Source: Desulfosudis oleivorans (GTDB lineage Bacteria > Desulfobacterota > Desulfobacteria > Desulfobacterales > SURF-7). From it: DNA of 64,000 nucleotides. How positions within the stretch are numbered: the stretch's first letter is position 1; each line of letters begins with the position of its first letter. A model generated the notes under the pieces. It was not told the origin of the DNA. It did no database searches and saw only the letters and a list, made by a program, of their open reading frames with translations. The stretch spans positions 372,001 through 436,000 of the forward strand of contig DYJC01000002.1 in NCBI GenBank assembly GCA_020723305.1, written 5' to 3'. This document shows positions 16,331 through 25,135 of this stretch, piece after piece. Position numbers and translations under genes: made by a program.

Positions 16331-17176
16331 TTATCGGGTATATCTCTGTTGCTTCAGATCAAAACGAACGATTGTTTCTCTGTTCAAACGTTTTTTCAGG
16401 TCGTTTGGTAAAAGGAAATGCAATCTATCAAAAATATAGGCGAGATAGTTGGAAATTGTTGGTCGTTTTGCTAATGAATGCATTTCTTTTTTATAAGAAT
16501 GAAGATCAGCGGAGATCTGTCCCTGATGGATTTTCCAACCGCCGAGCCATGCTTCTATGATGAATAAATCAGTTTGTTCGGAGAATTTTTTCCACAAATA
16601 AAAATCTCCGGCAAACTGCAAAGATGCAAGTTTTTGCAAGTCAATCAAAGCCAGAAGATCATTTCTCCAGAAAGTTGTTTCCTGCTGGATAAACGGAAGA
16701 CGGCCGTCATAAAAACCGCATTGAATCAATTGACGTCTGTATTTGAAAGGCAGCCAGACACCAATCATATGGTTATATTCATTATATAAAATAGTTAGCC
16801 CTGTAATCCATTTTATCTTTGATTCCGAAAAGACTGTATTTACAATTTCGAAAGCATGAGGCGAGTATAGATCTCCTGCATTCAAATATGATATTGTATT
16901 GCCGGTAGCTCTTTTTAGACCCGCTGCCAATGCAGAGTACATACCACTGTCTTTTTTGGATTTCAACTCTATCTGTATGTGATTGTATGTTGCTTGACTC
17001 AATATCTTTTCTATTATGGGTATTGTTTGATCCGTTGATGCGCCATCACAGATAATATATTCCAGCTTAATATCCTTGTTGACGACAGCCTTGTTATTCA
17101 AGACAGAAAGGATGGTGTCTTCAATGTATCGTTCCGCATTGAAACAAGGGGTAATTACAGTAAATTTATTTTTCAT
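16331..17176 (-). CDS. Glycosyltransferase family 2
   Basis: A 281-residue GT2 beginning FTVITPCFNAERYIEDTILS, with YIICDGASTDQTIPII, KDSGMYSALAAGLKRATG and the acidic SYLNAGDLYSPH in the metal-site position (Asp once rather than DxD). Similar proteins are often annotated as WcaA-like or colanic-acid-type transferases. It lies between two other glycosyltransferase genes with short gaps of 5 and 14 bp. Confidence 0.85.
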   Translation of the reverse strand: MKNKFTVITPCFNAERYIEDTILSVLNNKAVVNKDIKLEYIICDGASTDQTIPIIEKILSQATYNHIQIELKSKKDSGMYSALAAGLKRATGNTISYLNAGDLYSPHAFEIVNTVFSESKIKWITGLTILYNEYNHMIGVWLPFKYRRQLIQCGFYDGRLPFIQQETTFWRNDLLALIDLQKLASLQFAGDFYLWKKFSEQTDLFIIEAWLGGWKIHQGQISADLHSYKKEMHSLAKRPTISNYLAYIFDRLHFLLPNDLKKRLNRETIVRFDLKQQRYTR

Positions 17177-17190
17177 TAAATACCGGATGA

Positions 17191-18432
17191 TTATGCTTTC
17201 ATTTTATACAGATCGATGTACATGTCAGTAACAATATCTATCGAAAGGTATTGCTGAATATGCTTTCGAGCGTTTATTGACAGCGTTTCCCATCTGTCCT
17301 TGTCTTCTATCACCCAGAAGATCCCGTTGGCAAGGTCTTCAGCATCAAATGCTTTTGCCAAATACCCGGTCATTTTATGCCTGATAACATCCTTAAGGCC
17401 GGTTGTATCAAAAGCAACCACCGGGGTACCGGATGAAAGGGATTCAAGCGCAGTAAGTCCAAAAGATTCCTGAAGTGACGGTACGACAACAACATCAACT
17501 GAATTATATAACAGTGACAGGCTTATTTCATCTTCCAGGCGACCGATGTAATGCGTTTTGACACCGATATCCGCGTCATTTTTTGGCGCTGACATGCCAA
17601 ATATTACCAGCTCGAGCGATTCTGCGGAATATTTTTCAATGAAGCGCCTGATTGCTTCCCGCAGTAGATGTAATCCCTTGTTTTTATCTGTATCAATGGC
17701 AATCGCACCGATCATGATTAATATTTTATTCATCGGCAGGTTGAGAAATTTTCGGGCCTCGGTCCGGTTGGTGGGTTTGAAACGATTGATATCAATACCA
17801 TTGGGTATTACATGAACTTCTCGATTGCGAAACAGACTGCTTGATTGAACACATTCCGCAAGCCATCTGCTTGGGGTAACAAGCGTCAAATCCAAATTTT
17901 TCCATGCTTTCTTTTTTCTCTGAATAATTTTCATTGAAAGGTCTGCAATCTTGTTGGATGCAAGGGCAGGGCATTTCCCGCAACTGTCCTGATATCTTTT
18001 ACATTCGAACGGGACATGGCAACCCCCTGTAAACGCCCACGAATCATGAAGCGTCCATACAATTGGTTTGTTTATTTCTGCCAGGGATTCAATCCGGAAA
18101 AAGCCATCGCCAATCCATTGCAGATGTATGATATCGGAATCGCTGTCTTTAATCCATTGAAATGGTTGCGGGGAAAACCGGGCAGCCGTGAAATAGATAT
18201 TGGGCCTGTTGCGGTAAGAAATGACAGAAAGGTATTCAATATATCGGCTTAGAATTAAAGAAATTCTTGCATGGCGGGTTGAAGGCCCCCAAACAGTGCA
18301 GTCGTCCGAAATCTTGGAGCTAACGATAAAACGTGAATCATGCCCTTTAATGCGCAAGGCATGATGAAGTCGATATGCGGATCGTGCCGCCCCACCTGTT
18401 TTTTCATATGTGCTGAAATGAAAAATTCTCAC
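17191..18432 (-). CDS. Glycosyltransferase family 4
   Basis: A GT-B enzyme of 413 residues. GTG at 18432 is preferred because AGGGG lies about 9 nt upstream; a TTG two codons further up is possible. The N-terminus has KTGGAARSAYRLHHALRIKG. The C-terminal domain has ILIMIGAIAIDTDKNKGLHL and the motif VPSLQESFGLTALESLSSGT with the two conserved Glu. CHVPFECKRYQDSCGKCPAL in the middle is a four-Cys cluster seen in a subset of GT4 enzymes. Specificity unknown. Confidence 0.85.
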   Translation of the reverse strand: MRIFHFSTYEKTGGAARSAYRLHHALRIKGHDSRFIVSSKISDDCTVWGPSTRHARISLILSRYIEYLSVISYRNRPNIYFTAARFSPQPFQWIKDSDSDIIHLQWIGDGFFRIESLAEINKPIVWTLHDSWAFTGGCHVPFECKRYQDSCGKCPALASNKIADLSMKIIQRKKKAWKNLDLTLVTPSRWLAECVQSSSLFRNREVHVIPNGIDINRFKPTNRTEARKFLNLPMNKILIMIGAIAIDTDKNKGLHLLREAIRRFIEKYSAESLELVIFGMSAPKNDADIGVKTHYIGRLEDEISLSLLYNSVDVVVVPSLQESFGLTALESLSSGTPVVAFDTTGLKDVIRHKMTGYLAKAFDAEDLANGIFWVIEDKDRWETLSINARKHIQQYLSIDIVTDMYIDLYKMKA

Positions 18433-18536
18433 CGACAAGCCCCTATACTTTTAGAAAGAGAACGAACGATATTTGATTGCATAGAAAATACGAATACTAC
18501 TCTCCGGATAGGATGCTGTTTTGAAGTCGATCCGTT

Positions 18537-19532
18537 TTATTTGAACCACTGCAAAATTGTTTGACAATGCTGCAAGGCACTATTTTTATTGTCATTAGGT
18601 ATCTCGGTACAAAGTTTTTGTAGTGATTTCTTTGTTGTCCCACTTCTGTATCTGTTTATTATATCCGTAAGAAAAGAGGTGTATATCGGGGCGCTAGTCT
18701 GATCCAGATGAATCCCATCCTCTGTCGAAAACTTTGAACAATCCTGTATTTGCAGAAAGACATATTGGTTGGGGGGAAAAACATCACATATCAATTTCCG
18801 TACACTTTCCATCAGTTTTGAATTGGCTAATTTTTCATCAATAGGCATTTCATAAAGAATGATTTCAATACCTTTTTCCTTAAAATACTCCTTGTAGTGT
18901 ATCAGCTTTTTTTTCTGTTCTTCAACGATGCTATCATGCGGAGGCTTAGAGTGGTCCGCAATAAGAATATCGAGCATAAATTTTTTAATATCGTTTCCTA
19001 CAGACGGATTTGCTTTACTATTCCCATTGGCAATTATCTTTTTTTCAGTACCGGGAACGAGCAAGTCTTTAATTTTCGGCAAAGACCAGAAGACGGCTGT
19101 GTTCAAGAGGCAGACCGGTTGATTTTTTTCCTGCAGAGCAGGGAAGATTTTTTTCAGCGTATATCGAATCGGCATAAAGAGGCCGTTCTGAAAATCTTCG
19201 GCAGCAGATCGAAAAATTTCATTCGTTTCAATCAAAACGATTCCCGGTTGGGAATCGGTTTTTTTTATGATATCCAGACCATCAAAAGCACTTTGGCCGC
19301 CGAATGAAAGATTGTAACAGTTTTTCGGCAGTAAGTCATCAACCAGGCGGACTGAAAGAGAAGAGCCAACAATGACAATTTTTTTATCATTCTGTTCGTA
19401 GATATAATTTTCAGCTGTTATAATATTGTCTTGCCACTGATGGCCGGGTGTAACTGAAAATTTGATTGCGGAGACAAATAAATTATACCCGAGAAAAAGT
19501 AACGTTGTTATGTAGATAGTTTTTTTTATCAT
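18537..19532 (-). CDS. SGNH-like acetyltransferase partner, module 3
   Basis: A 331-residue protein with one N-terminal membrane helix and a presumed periplasmic domain. KIVIVGSSLSVRLVDD (about residue 58) fits SGNH block I with Ser as nucleophile. The late STEDGIHLDQTSAPIYTSFL (about 270) supplies the Asp-x-x-His block V. The gene overlaps the MBOAT gene upstream by 1 bp, so it is inferred to receive acetyl groups from that MBOAT and put them on the glycan. It does not resemble the module-2 partner closely. Confidence 0.7.
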   Translation of the reverse strand: MIKKTIYITTLLFLGYNLFVSAIKFSVTPGHQWQDNIITAENYIYEQNDKKIVIVGSSLSVRLVDDLLPKNCYNLSFGGQSAFDGLDIIKKTDSQPGIVLIETNEIFRSAAEDFQNGLFMPIRYTLKKIFPALQEKNQPVCLLNTAVFWSLPKIKDLLVPGTEKKIIANGNSKANPSVGNDIKKFMLDILIADHSKPPHDSIVEEQKKKLIHYKEYFKEKGIEIILYEMPIDEKLANSKLMESVRKLICDVFPPNQYVFLQIQDCSKFSTEDGIHLDQTSAPIYTSFLTDIINRYRSGTTKKSLQKLCTEIPNDNKNSALQHCQTILQWFK

Positions 19533-20941
19533 TAAAACTGAAAATAAATAAAAGCATTGGAAGAGCCGCTGTTCGTAATAATCATGAAAAGAAGAAAACC
19601 ATAAACAGCGGGCTCTAAAAGTTTTTTATATGAAATCGAAGTCCGGTTTCGAAGAAGATATAGAAGGTGATAAACAACAATCGGAAAAGAATAGATCGCT
19701 ATCGGAAGTACAATATGTAAGTTGAAGCTGGTATTTATGTTATTGACTAGTGTGGCAAGGAAACTGACAACATGATTAAAGTCCGGCAGTTTAAAAAGAA
19801 GCCAGGCAACAGATACATATGAAAAAACCATAGCCACTTTTAAAGCGGTTATTACATTGTTCCTCGGAACTTTAATTTTGTCTCTCAGGAACCTTTCTAC
19901 TGCGAGAGCCGCACCATGTGCAAAACCCCATACGGCATAGCTCCATGCAGCACCATGCCAGAACCCACCAAGTACCATCACAATCATCAGGTTTATATAC
20001 GTTCTTTTTTTTCCTTTTTGATTCCCGCCAAGAGGGAAGTAAAGATATTCCTTGAGAAAGGTTGACAAAGAAATGTGCCATCTGGTCCAGAATTCGGAAA
20101 ATGATTGGGAGATATATGGGAAATTAAAGTTTTCCGGAAGCCTGTATCCAAAAAGACCTGCAACACCGATGGCGATCAGGGAATATCCGGCAAAGTCTGA
20201 AAAAATTTGAATCGAATATCCAAAGAGCATGGCTATGAGTGTAATGGCGGTTTGTCCCTGAAAGTACGGGTATGCAATCCAGAAAGTCATATCTTTCAGG
20301 TTGTCCGCAATTACCATCTTTAAAAAGTATCCGAGAACAAGCGCCTTGAAACAATGATCCCAGTCGATATCTTTTAAATATTTTGTTTTAATCTGGGGTA
20401 TGAAATCATGGGCCTTTACAATCGGTCCAGCTAAGATTTGCGGGAAAAACGATATAAACAGTGCAGTATTTATAGAGTAGTGCATGATGGATTTGTTATT
20501 CAGAACCTTGTATTCAGCTATCCTGTCGGATCGGAAGCTGTCTACCAATAGGGTTATTCCCAGAAAGGTAAAAAACGAAATCCCGATCGGCAGAGGAATC
20601 ATCATAAGGAAATGCCCGACGGAATTTCCTTGCGGGAAGAAGGATTTTCCGAACAAAGGGCTGTATTTAAAAAAAGCAAGCGTCAGCAGGTTTAAACATA
20701 CACCTGTTGCTGCGTATGCCTTTCTATATTTGAAACTGCCTGAAAAGACAAGGTAACTGGTGATCGTATTGATGATGATGGAAAAAGTCAAAAGCAGGAG
20801 CAGCTTCGGGTGGTTTGCTGAATAAAAAATAAAACTCGCTAAAATTAGCAGTACAGGCTGCCTATTTTTAATTGGCGGTAAATAGTAGATAAAAAACGAA
20901 ACCGCAACAAGTGCGATAAATTGGTAACTGTTAAAAAGCAT
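19532..20941 (-). CDS. MBOAT O-acyltransferase, module 3
   Basis: A polytopic MBOAT of 469 residues. Motifs: IFSDFAGYSLIAIGVAGLFG, RWHISLSTFLKEYLYFPLGG, WHGAAWSYAVWG (about residue 329) and the catalytic His in FAHG (about 340). The ending AFIYFQF matches the other two MBOATs. It overlaps its SGNH partner by 1 bp. Third MBOAT/SGNH pair in the island. Confidence 0.9.
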   Translation of the reverse strand: MLFNSYQFIALVAVSFFIYYLPPIKNRQPVLLILASFIFYSANHPKLLLLLTFSIIINTITSYLVFSGSFKYRKAYAATGVCLNLLTLAFFKYSPLFGKSFFPQGNSVGHFLMMIPLPIGISFFTFLGITLLVDSFRSDRIAEYKVLNNKSIMHYSINTALFISFFPQILAGPIVKAHDFIPQIKTKYLKDIDWDHCFKALVLGYFLKMVIADNLKDMTFWIAYPYFQGQTAITLIAMLFGYSIQIFSDFAGYSLIAIGVAGLFGYRLPENFNFPYISQSFSEFWTRWHISLSTFLKEYLYFPLGGNQKGKKRTYINLMIVMVLGGFWHGAAWSYAVWGFAHGAALAVERFLRDKIKVPRNNVITALKVAMVFSYVSVAWLLFKLPDFNHVVSFLATLVNNINTSFNLHIVLPIAIYSFPIVVYHLLYLLRNRTSISYKKLLEPAVYGFLLFMIITNSGSSNAFIYFQF

Positions 20942-20988
20942 ATATTTTTTTTATTTCAATATAGTTAAAATACAGAGCAGAGGACTAT

Positions 20989-21735
20989 TCACTTTACAGA
21001 GGATCCTTTTAAATAAATTCGTAGCGCATGATATCTATTAATGGCGTTAATTAGCCAGACTTTCACCACTTGTGGCCAGTAGGTCTTGATAATTTTTAAA
21101 ATTTCTCTATAAGCTAACGATTTGTTCGTATTGGAAAGCCCATCTTCATCATGCTTGCTGAGTTTAATGGAGAGCGTGTCAACTACCGTATCTTTTGAAA
21201 AGCATCGAAACCAGAAATCATAATCCATTGCGATTTTATAAGATTCATTAAAATTACCGTAACGCGTGTAGAGGTTTTTCCTGGTTACGGTAGAAGGGTG
21301 GGGTATCCAGTTTATGATCGGAGGCCAGAGTCCTGACAGCGGAGGGCGTTCGAGGATATCACCGGATTGCATAAATTCCATTTGAAAGATAACTGCATCT
21401 GCAAGCGTGTTGCAGAGGATAAATAAAAGATTTTCAGCCTTGACATCCGGATGGACTTCATCTCCACCGTTCAGGAACCATACCCACTCGGCATCGGATT
21501 GGCTTAGCCCTTTATTGAAGGCGGAGGCAATACCGGAAGGTTTCTGCCAAATGTATTCAATGTTTGGCTCGTTATGGATGAATACTTCAATCTGTTTTCG
21601 ACCTTCATCGCAACTGCTGTCGACGATAATTTGTTTAAATTCATTCTGCTGTCGTAACGCTCGAGTACTTTTTACGGTGTTGCATACCCCCTTAATATCG
21701 TCTTTCGTTATTGTAATAATATCAATTCGCGTCAT
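20989..21735 (-). CDS. Glycosyltransferase family 2 (248-residue type)
   Basis: A GT2 of 248 residues: RIDIITITKDDIKGVCNTVK, then a WFLNGGDEVHPD acidic motif and NFNESYKIAMDYDFWFR. The 45789-46535 product is the same length and clearly paralogous (IDIITVTKDDFEG..., WFLNGRDEVHPD, MDFEIWLRFFS). It resembles WcaE-type transferases. The ATG at 21735 lies just inside one end of an inverted-repeat element's downstream flank (21790-21937), so its promoter or leader may contain that element. Confidence 0.85.
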   Translation of the reverse strand: MTRIDIITITKDDIKGVCNTVKSTRALRQQNEFKQIIVDSSCDEGRKQIEVFIHNEPNIEYIWQKPSGIASAFNKGLSQSDAEWVWFLNGGDEVHPDVKAENLLFILCNTLADAVIFQMEFMQSGDILERPPLSGLWPPIINWIPHPSTVTRKNLYTRYGNFNESYKIAMDYDFWFRCFSKDTVVDTLSIKLSKHDEDGLSNTNKSLAYREILKIIKTYWPQVVKVWLINAINRYHALRIYLKGSSVK

Positions 21736-21789
21736 TTGTGATTTCCCATAAAAACAAAGTCAGTATATATCACATAACCTAAAATAGTC

Positions 21790-21937
21790 TTACAAGCCAT
21801 CTCAAAATAATCTTTTGGCCCAAACTCGGCGTTGAATTCAATTTCCAAATTTTCGAAATACTTTAGTATGTCTGCGATTCGAAAATCGAATCCGCCTTGA
21901 TCTTGACCCAAAATCTTTATTTTGAGATAGCTTGTAA
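21790..21937. mobile_element. MITE-like inverted-repeat element of a second family (148 bp)
   Basis: The left end TTACAAGCCATCTCAAAATA matches the right end TATTTTGAGATAGCTTGTAA in inverted orientation, with pairing continuing inward. No transposase is encoded; the 81-residue open frame across it is made of the repeat. One copy in this window. A clear target duplication is not visible. Confidence 0.65.
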
Positions 21938-21990
21938 TAAATATAACCTTGTTTTTATAGATCGTTATAAAAGTCATCCCTTCGAAAATT

Positions 21991-23601
21991 TTAAATATTT
22001 TTTTTTATGTAAACTATTAGTGAAGGTGGTTTGGAACTGATATTCAATTTTTTATAATGCTTAGCAGCGGGGTTATGCCTAAAATCATGCCATGTGGGAT
22101 CACTTTTAAGCTTAATATGATTTCTCAATTCTTCAGAGTCAATTATGATATCAATATCATTTTTCGTTATATATGAATCAAAGTCGTCTATTTTTGATGC
22201 ATACGATAAATCGCAGTAATTATTATTTATATATACAGAAAACCCTACCTTATCTGAAAATATTTTTATTTCCTCTTTACTTTTACTTTGTATTTTCCTT
22301 AGCAGTTTTATCACGGTAAGATTAAGTCTAGGATTTGGATCTATCTGTTTTGAAATAGGGGTAATAATAAATGCAAGAATGGTGAAAGCTATTAAGTATT
22401 TCCTTATAGGTTGTTTTTCTATTTTTATATAAATAAGAGACAAAAAATAGATAATGATAGGTAGTAAAAGGATTAGATAGTGTGGTCTTGGATAAATCAC
22501 AATACTGGAAATAAATATAGGCATAGCAAACAACACCAATATAATAAGGTTGTCAATTTGCTTTTTGTCATAAATCGTCTTTGTGATGTAATAATCGAAA
22601 GGATTATGCAATATATTTTTTTTTATGTTCACAATAAGCAGTACAAAGGCAACACTTCTTATGACAATACTACTAGGATCAAGTAGTGGGTAAGGTGCGA
22701 CTAAAAGATATAGTAAAAGAGGTATGGCCCTTAAAAAATTAGAAAAAATATGTTTAAGAAAGGAAGATGGATTGATTCGAATTGCATCAAATATCGAAGT
22801 TGCTTCAGGAAAATCTTTACCGAAAAATAGATATACATGGGTCCAAGGATTTAGATCTGAGTTAGACCACCTCGAAGCATTTAATGAGTAGTGTTGTGAA
22901 AAAGCAGACCAACTCCTATGCATATCGGACATTGGTATTCCTACAAAGTAGATTAGGAAGATGCATATTGCTATTGAGATAATTATTGTAATTTTATCTT
23001 GTTGAATAATTTTACGTCTTTTGTATGTCAGATGGAAAATAATGAATATACAAAGGAAAATGAAGGTTAAAAAAAATTCAGGACGAGCATAAGATATGAT
23101 GAGTGAAGTTATTATACAATATGATAATTTTATTATCCTACTGGAGTTATTTATTATAGTTGATAGAGATAAGAGTAGTAAGACAGATGAGAAATGACTT
23201 ATCCGAGGCCATATTGGAAAATTGATGGCGCTTGTCAGGATTACAAGAGAGTTTATTGCGGCAATAAATATGTTGATGTTGAGAACCCGTTGAAAAATAA
23301 AACAGGCAATGGGTAGCAACAAAGTAGTCAGTTGATAATTTAAATAGTATAAATCGATAGGGTCAGTTTTTATAAAAGATAATAAATAATACCATAAAGC
23401 ATAAAGGGGCGCTCCATGTGGATATCCATAGGCTGGAGGCAGGCCGAGCTTAGGGATATCTAATCCGTTTGATAGGTAATAAGTTTCATCCTCTAGCTCG
23501 ATATCGATAATGTTTTGAAAATTAAAAATATAAATGAAACCAGCTATAAGGATTAAGAATAAAATAATCGTATCAAAGTATATTGATTTTTTTATTTGCA
23601 C
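21991..23601 (-). CDS. GT-C-like polytopic membrane protein
   Basis: A 536-residue protein with about 11 membrane helices. The loop after helix 1 has IELEDETYYLSNGLDIPKLG, the acidic-pair position of GT-C glycosyltransferases, and then PAYGYPHGAPLYALWYYLLS, like PMT/GT39 relatives. The C-terminal 100 residues are soluble and probably periplasmic. The GTG start at 23601 has only weak upstream signals. It may transfer a sugar from a polyprenyl-phosphate donor to the glycan or a protein. No close family is recognised. Confidence 0.55.
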   Translation of the reverse strand: MQIKKSIYFDTIILFLILIAGFIYIFNFQNIIDIELEDETYYLSNGLDIPKLGLPPAYGYPHGAPLYALWYYLLSFIKTDPIDLYYLNYQLTTLLLPIACFIFQRVLNINIFIAAINSLVILTSAINFPIWPRISHFSSVLLLLSLSTIINNSSRIIKLSYCIITSLIISYARPEFFLTFIFLCIFIIFHLTYKRRKIIQQDKITIIISIAICIFLIYFVGIPMSDMHRSWSAFSQHYSLNASRWSNSDLNPWTHVYLFFGKDFPEATSIFDAIRINPSSFLKHIFSNFLRAIPLLLYLLVAPYPLLDPSSIVIRSVAFVLLIVNIKKNILHNPFDYYITKTIYDKKQIDNLIILVLFAMPIFISSIVIYPRPHYLILLLPIIIYFLSLIYIKIEKQPIRKYLIAFTILAFIITPISKQIDPNPRLNLTVIKLLRKIQSKSKEEIKIFSDKVGFSVYINNNYCDLSYASKIDDFDSYITKNDIDIIIDSEELRNHIKLKSDPTWHDFRHNPAAKHYKKLNISSKPPSLIVYIKKNI

Positions 23602-23689
23602 TGTTTTAATACCATAAATACACGATGTCTCTGCACAACCTGGTTGCGACTATTCATTGATGTTATCTCAAAATTCTACTATATGATGA

Positions 23690-24340
23690 CTATTTCCATT
23701 TGATATCCTTTTTGATGATTTTTGCCGGATTTCCACCAATGAGCAAATTTGACTCTGGGAAAGATTTTGTCAATACAGAGTTCGCAGCAATTACATTTCC
23801 TGATCCAATCTTAACTCCTTGTAAAATTTTCACTCCACTCCCAATCCAGACATTGTCACCTATCTCTATATTTGGATCTTTATTTTTTTTACCGCCATAT
23901 TGTATCTCATGAAAGTATTCATCAAGAAATTCACATCCCCATGAGATCGCAACATTTTTACCTACCTTCAGCCCATGCATGATAATAATCACACTGTTGG
24001 CATTTATATAGCCGCCATCGAAGGAACAAACCGCATTCCTACCAATATCAAACCGGCAACCTCTGCCAATGGAGAAGTCTGAGTTTATAATTAGCTTGCC
24101 ACTAATATTTAAGAGGGTTTTATCAGATTTATGCATGAAACCAACATACGAGGTTCCGACTTGCAACTCCCCGTGGGTGGCGATATTCTTTAGCCCTTTT
24201 ATTGTTACACGGTGATGGCAAAAAATTTTCTTTTTATGAAGTCTATAGTACAGATGGCGAATAATTATTATAGGAATTGAACAACCTGCTTTTTTAAATT
24301 CAATGAGTTTTCGAAGAATGCTTATAATTATCATGTTCAA
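23690..24340 (-). CDS. Hexapeptide-repeat acyltransferase (LbH)
   Basis: A 216-residue protein with left-handed beta-helix hexapeptide repeats from about residue 75 on. These end in NVWIGSGVKILQGVKIGSG, VIAANSVLTKSFPESNLLIG and GNPAKIIKK, the standard WbbJ/CysE-like end. It is a predicted cytoplasmic O- or N-acetyltransferase acting on a sugar or lipid-linked intermediate with acetyl-CoA. It is unrelated to the MBOAT route, so acetylation may occur on both sides of the membrane. Confidence 0.85.
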   Translation of the reverse strand: MNMIIISILRKLIEFKKAGCSIPIIIIRHLYYRLHKKKIFCHHRVTIKGLKNIATHGELQVGTSYVGFMHKSDKTLLNISGKLIINSDFSIGRGCRFDIGRNAVCSFDGGYINANSVIIIMHGLKVGKNVAISWGCEFLDEYFHEIQYGGKKNKDPNIEIGDNVWIGSGVKILQGVKIGSGNVIAANSVLTKSFPESNLLIGGNPAKIIKKDIKWK

Positions 24341-24473
24341 TTTTTATAAATTTTAAAATCGGTAATCTTGAAAGATTTTTAAAGTTTTGATGATAAAAAT
24401 ATGGTGGCAAAAAACAACTCAAATCAAAGCGGGATAGAAATATGTATCAAGAAAATATCAGATGCATTCACTC

Positions 24474-25103
24474 TCAGATATTGATTTTTTTATAAACAAA
24501 CAACTGGTTTAAACCAAATTGGAATCGTCGGTAGGTTTGCAGTTGAAACATATTCTTTGTATACTTCTGCATCTGTTCGCGATTTAAATAATGTTCGTGT
24601 TCTTCGGAAACCTTTTTCCCTCTGAGTTGATTGGAACCTTTGTCCAAAAGTGGCAAAATTTTGTCAACGATACTGCTGGGCGTTGTGATAATGAGAGCTC
24701 CACTTTCGCTGAGAATTCGATGAAATTCTTCCAGTAGTGATTTAATATTTTTAATATGTTCAATAATGGCGATTGCAGTAATACAGTCAAAACGTTCATC
24801 CTCAAATGGTATTTTATCAGAGAACAAGAAACCATCAGAGTAATTTTCATTTATGATTTTTCCATCCGTATCTCGAAGCAGGGATAATTTTGCCTTCTCA
24901 TCAATACTTATGGCTTTTTGGCACGTTGTGTTTTTAATCAGGTAACCATAACCGCCACCAAAATCAAGCAGTTCATTTGTATTCTTAGGAATGTTTCTGA
25001 TCGCTAGTTGATTACGACTTTTTATGGCCCATGGGTAGATTAATCGTCCGATAAAAGTCAAGTTTTCAAAATCTAAATTGTTGTAATTATTTAATTTATC
25101 CAT
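24474..25103 (-). CDS. Class I SAM-dependent methyltransferase
   Basis: A 209-residue protein: motif I is LLDFGGGYGYLIKN, with ERFDCITAIAIIEHIKNIKS and FHRILSESGALIITTPSSIV. The length fits a single Rossmann methyltransferase domain. It lies 32 bp upstream of nothing but in the same block as an FAD oxidoreductase and a B12-type radical SAM protein, which suggests a local sugar- or lipid-tailoring group. Substrate unknown. Confidence 0.85.
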   Translation of the reverse strand: MDKLNNYNNLDFENLTFIGRLIYPWAIKSRNQLAIRNIPKNTNELLDFGGGYGYLIKNTTCQKAISIDEKAKLSLLRDTDGKIINENYSDGFLFSDKIPFEDERFDCITAIAIIEHIKNIKSLLEEFHRILSESGALIITTPSSIVDKILPLLDKGSNQLRGKKVSEEHEHYLNREQMQKYTKNMFQLQTYRRFQFGLNQLFVYKKINI

Positions 25104-25135
25104 GTCGCTACAAGTAACAATGAATATGTATATTA

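Noticed and set aside
21732-21977. 81-residue open frame on the minus strand
   Set aside because: It is built from an inverted-repeat element and overlaps the GT2 start.
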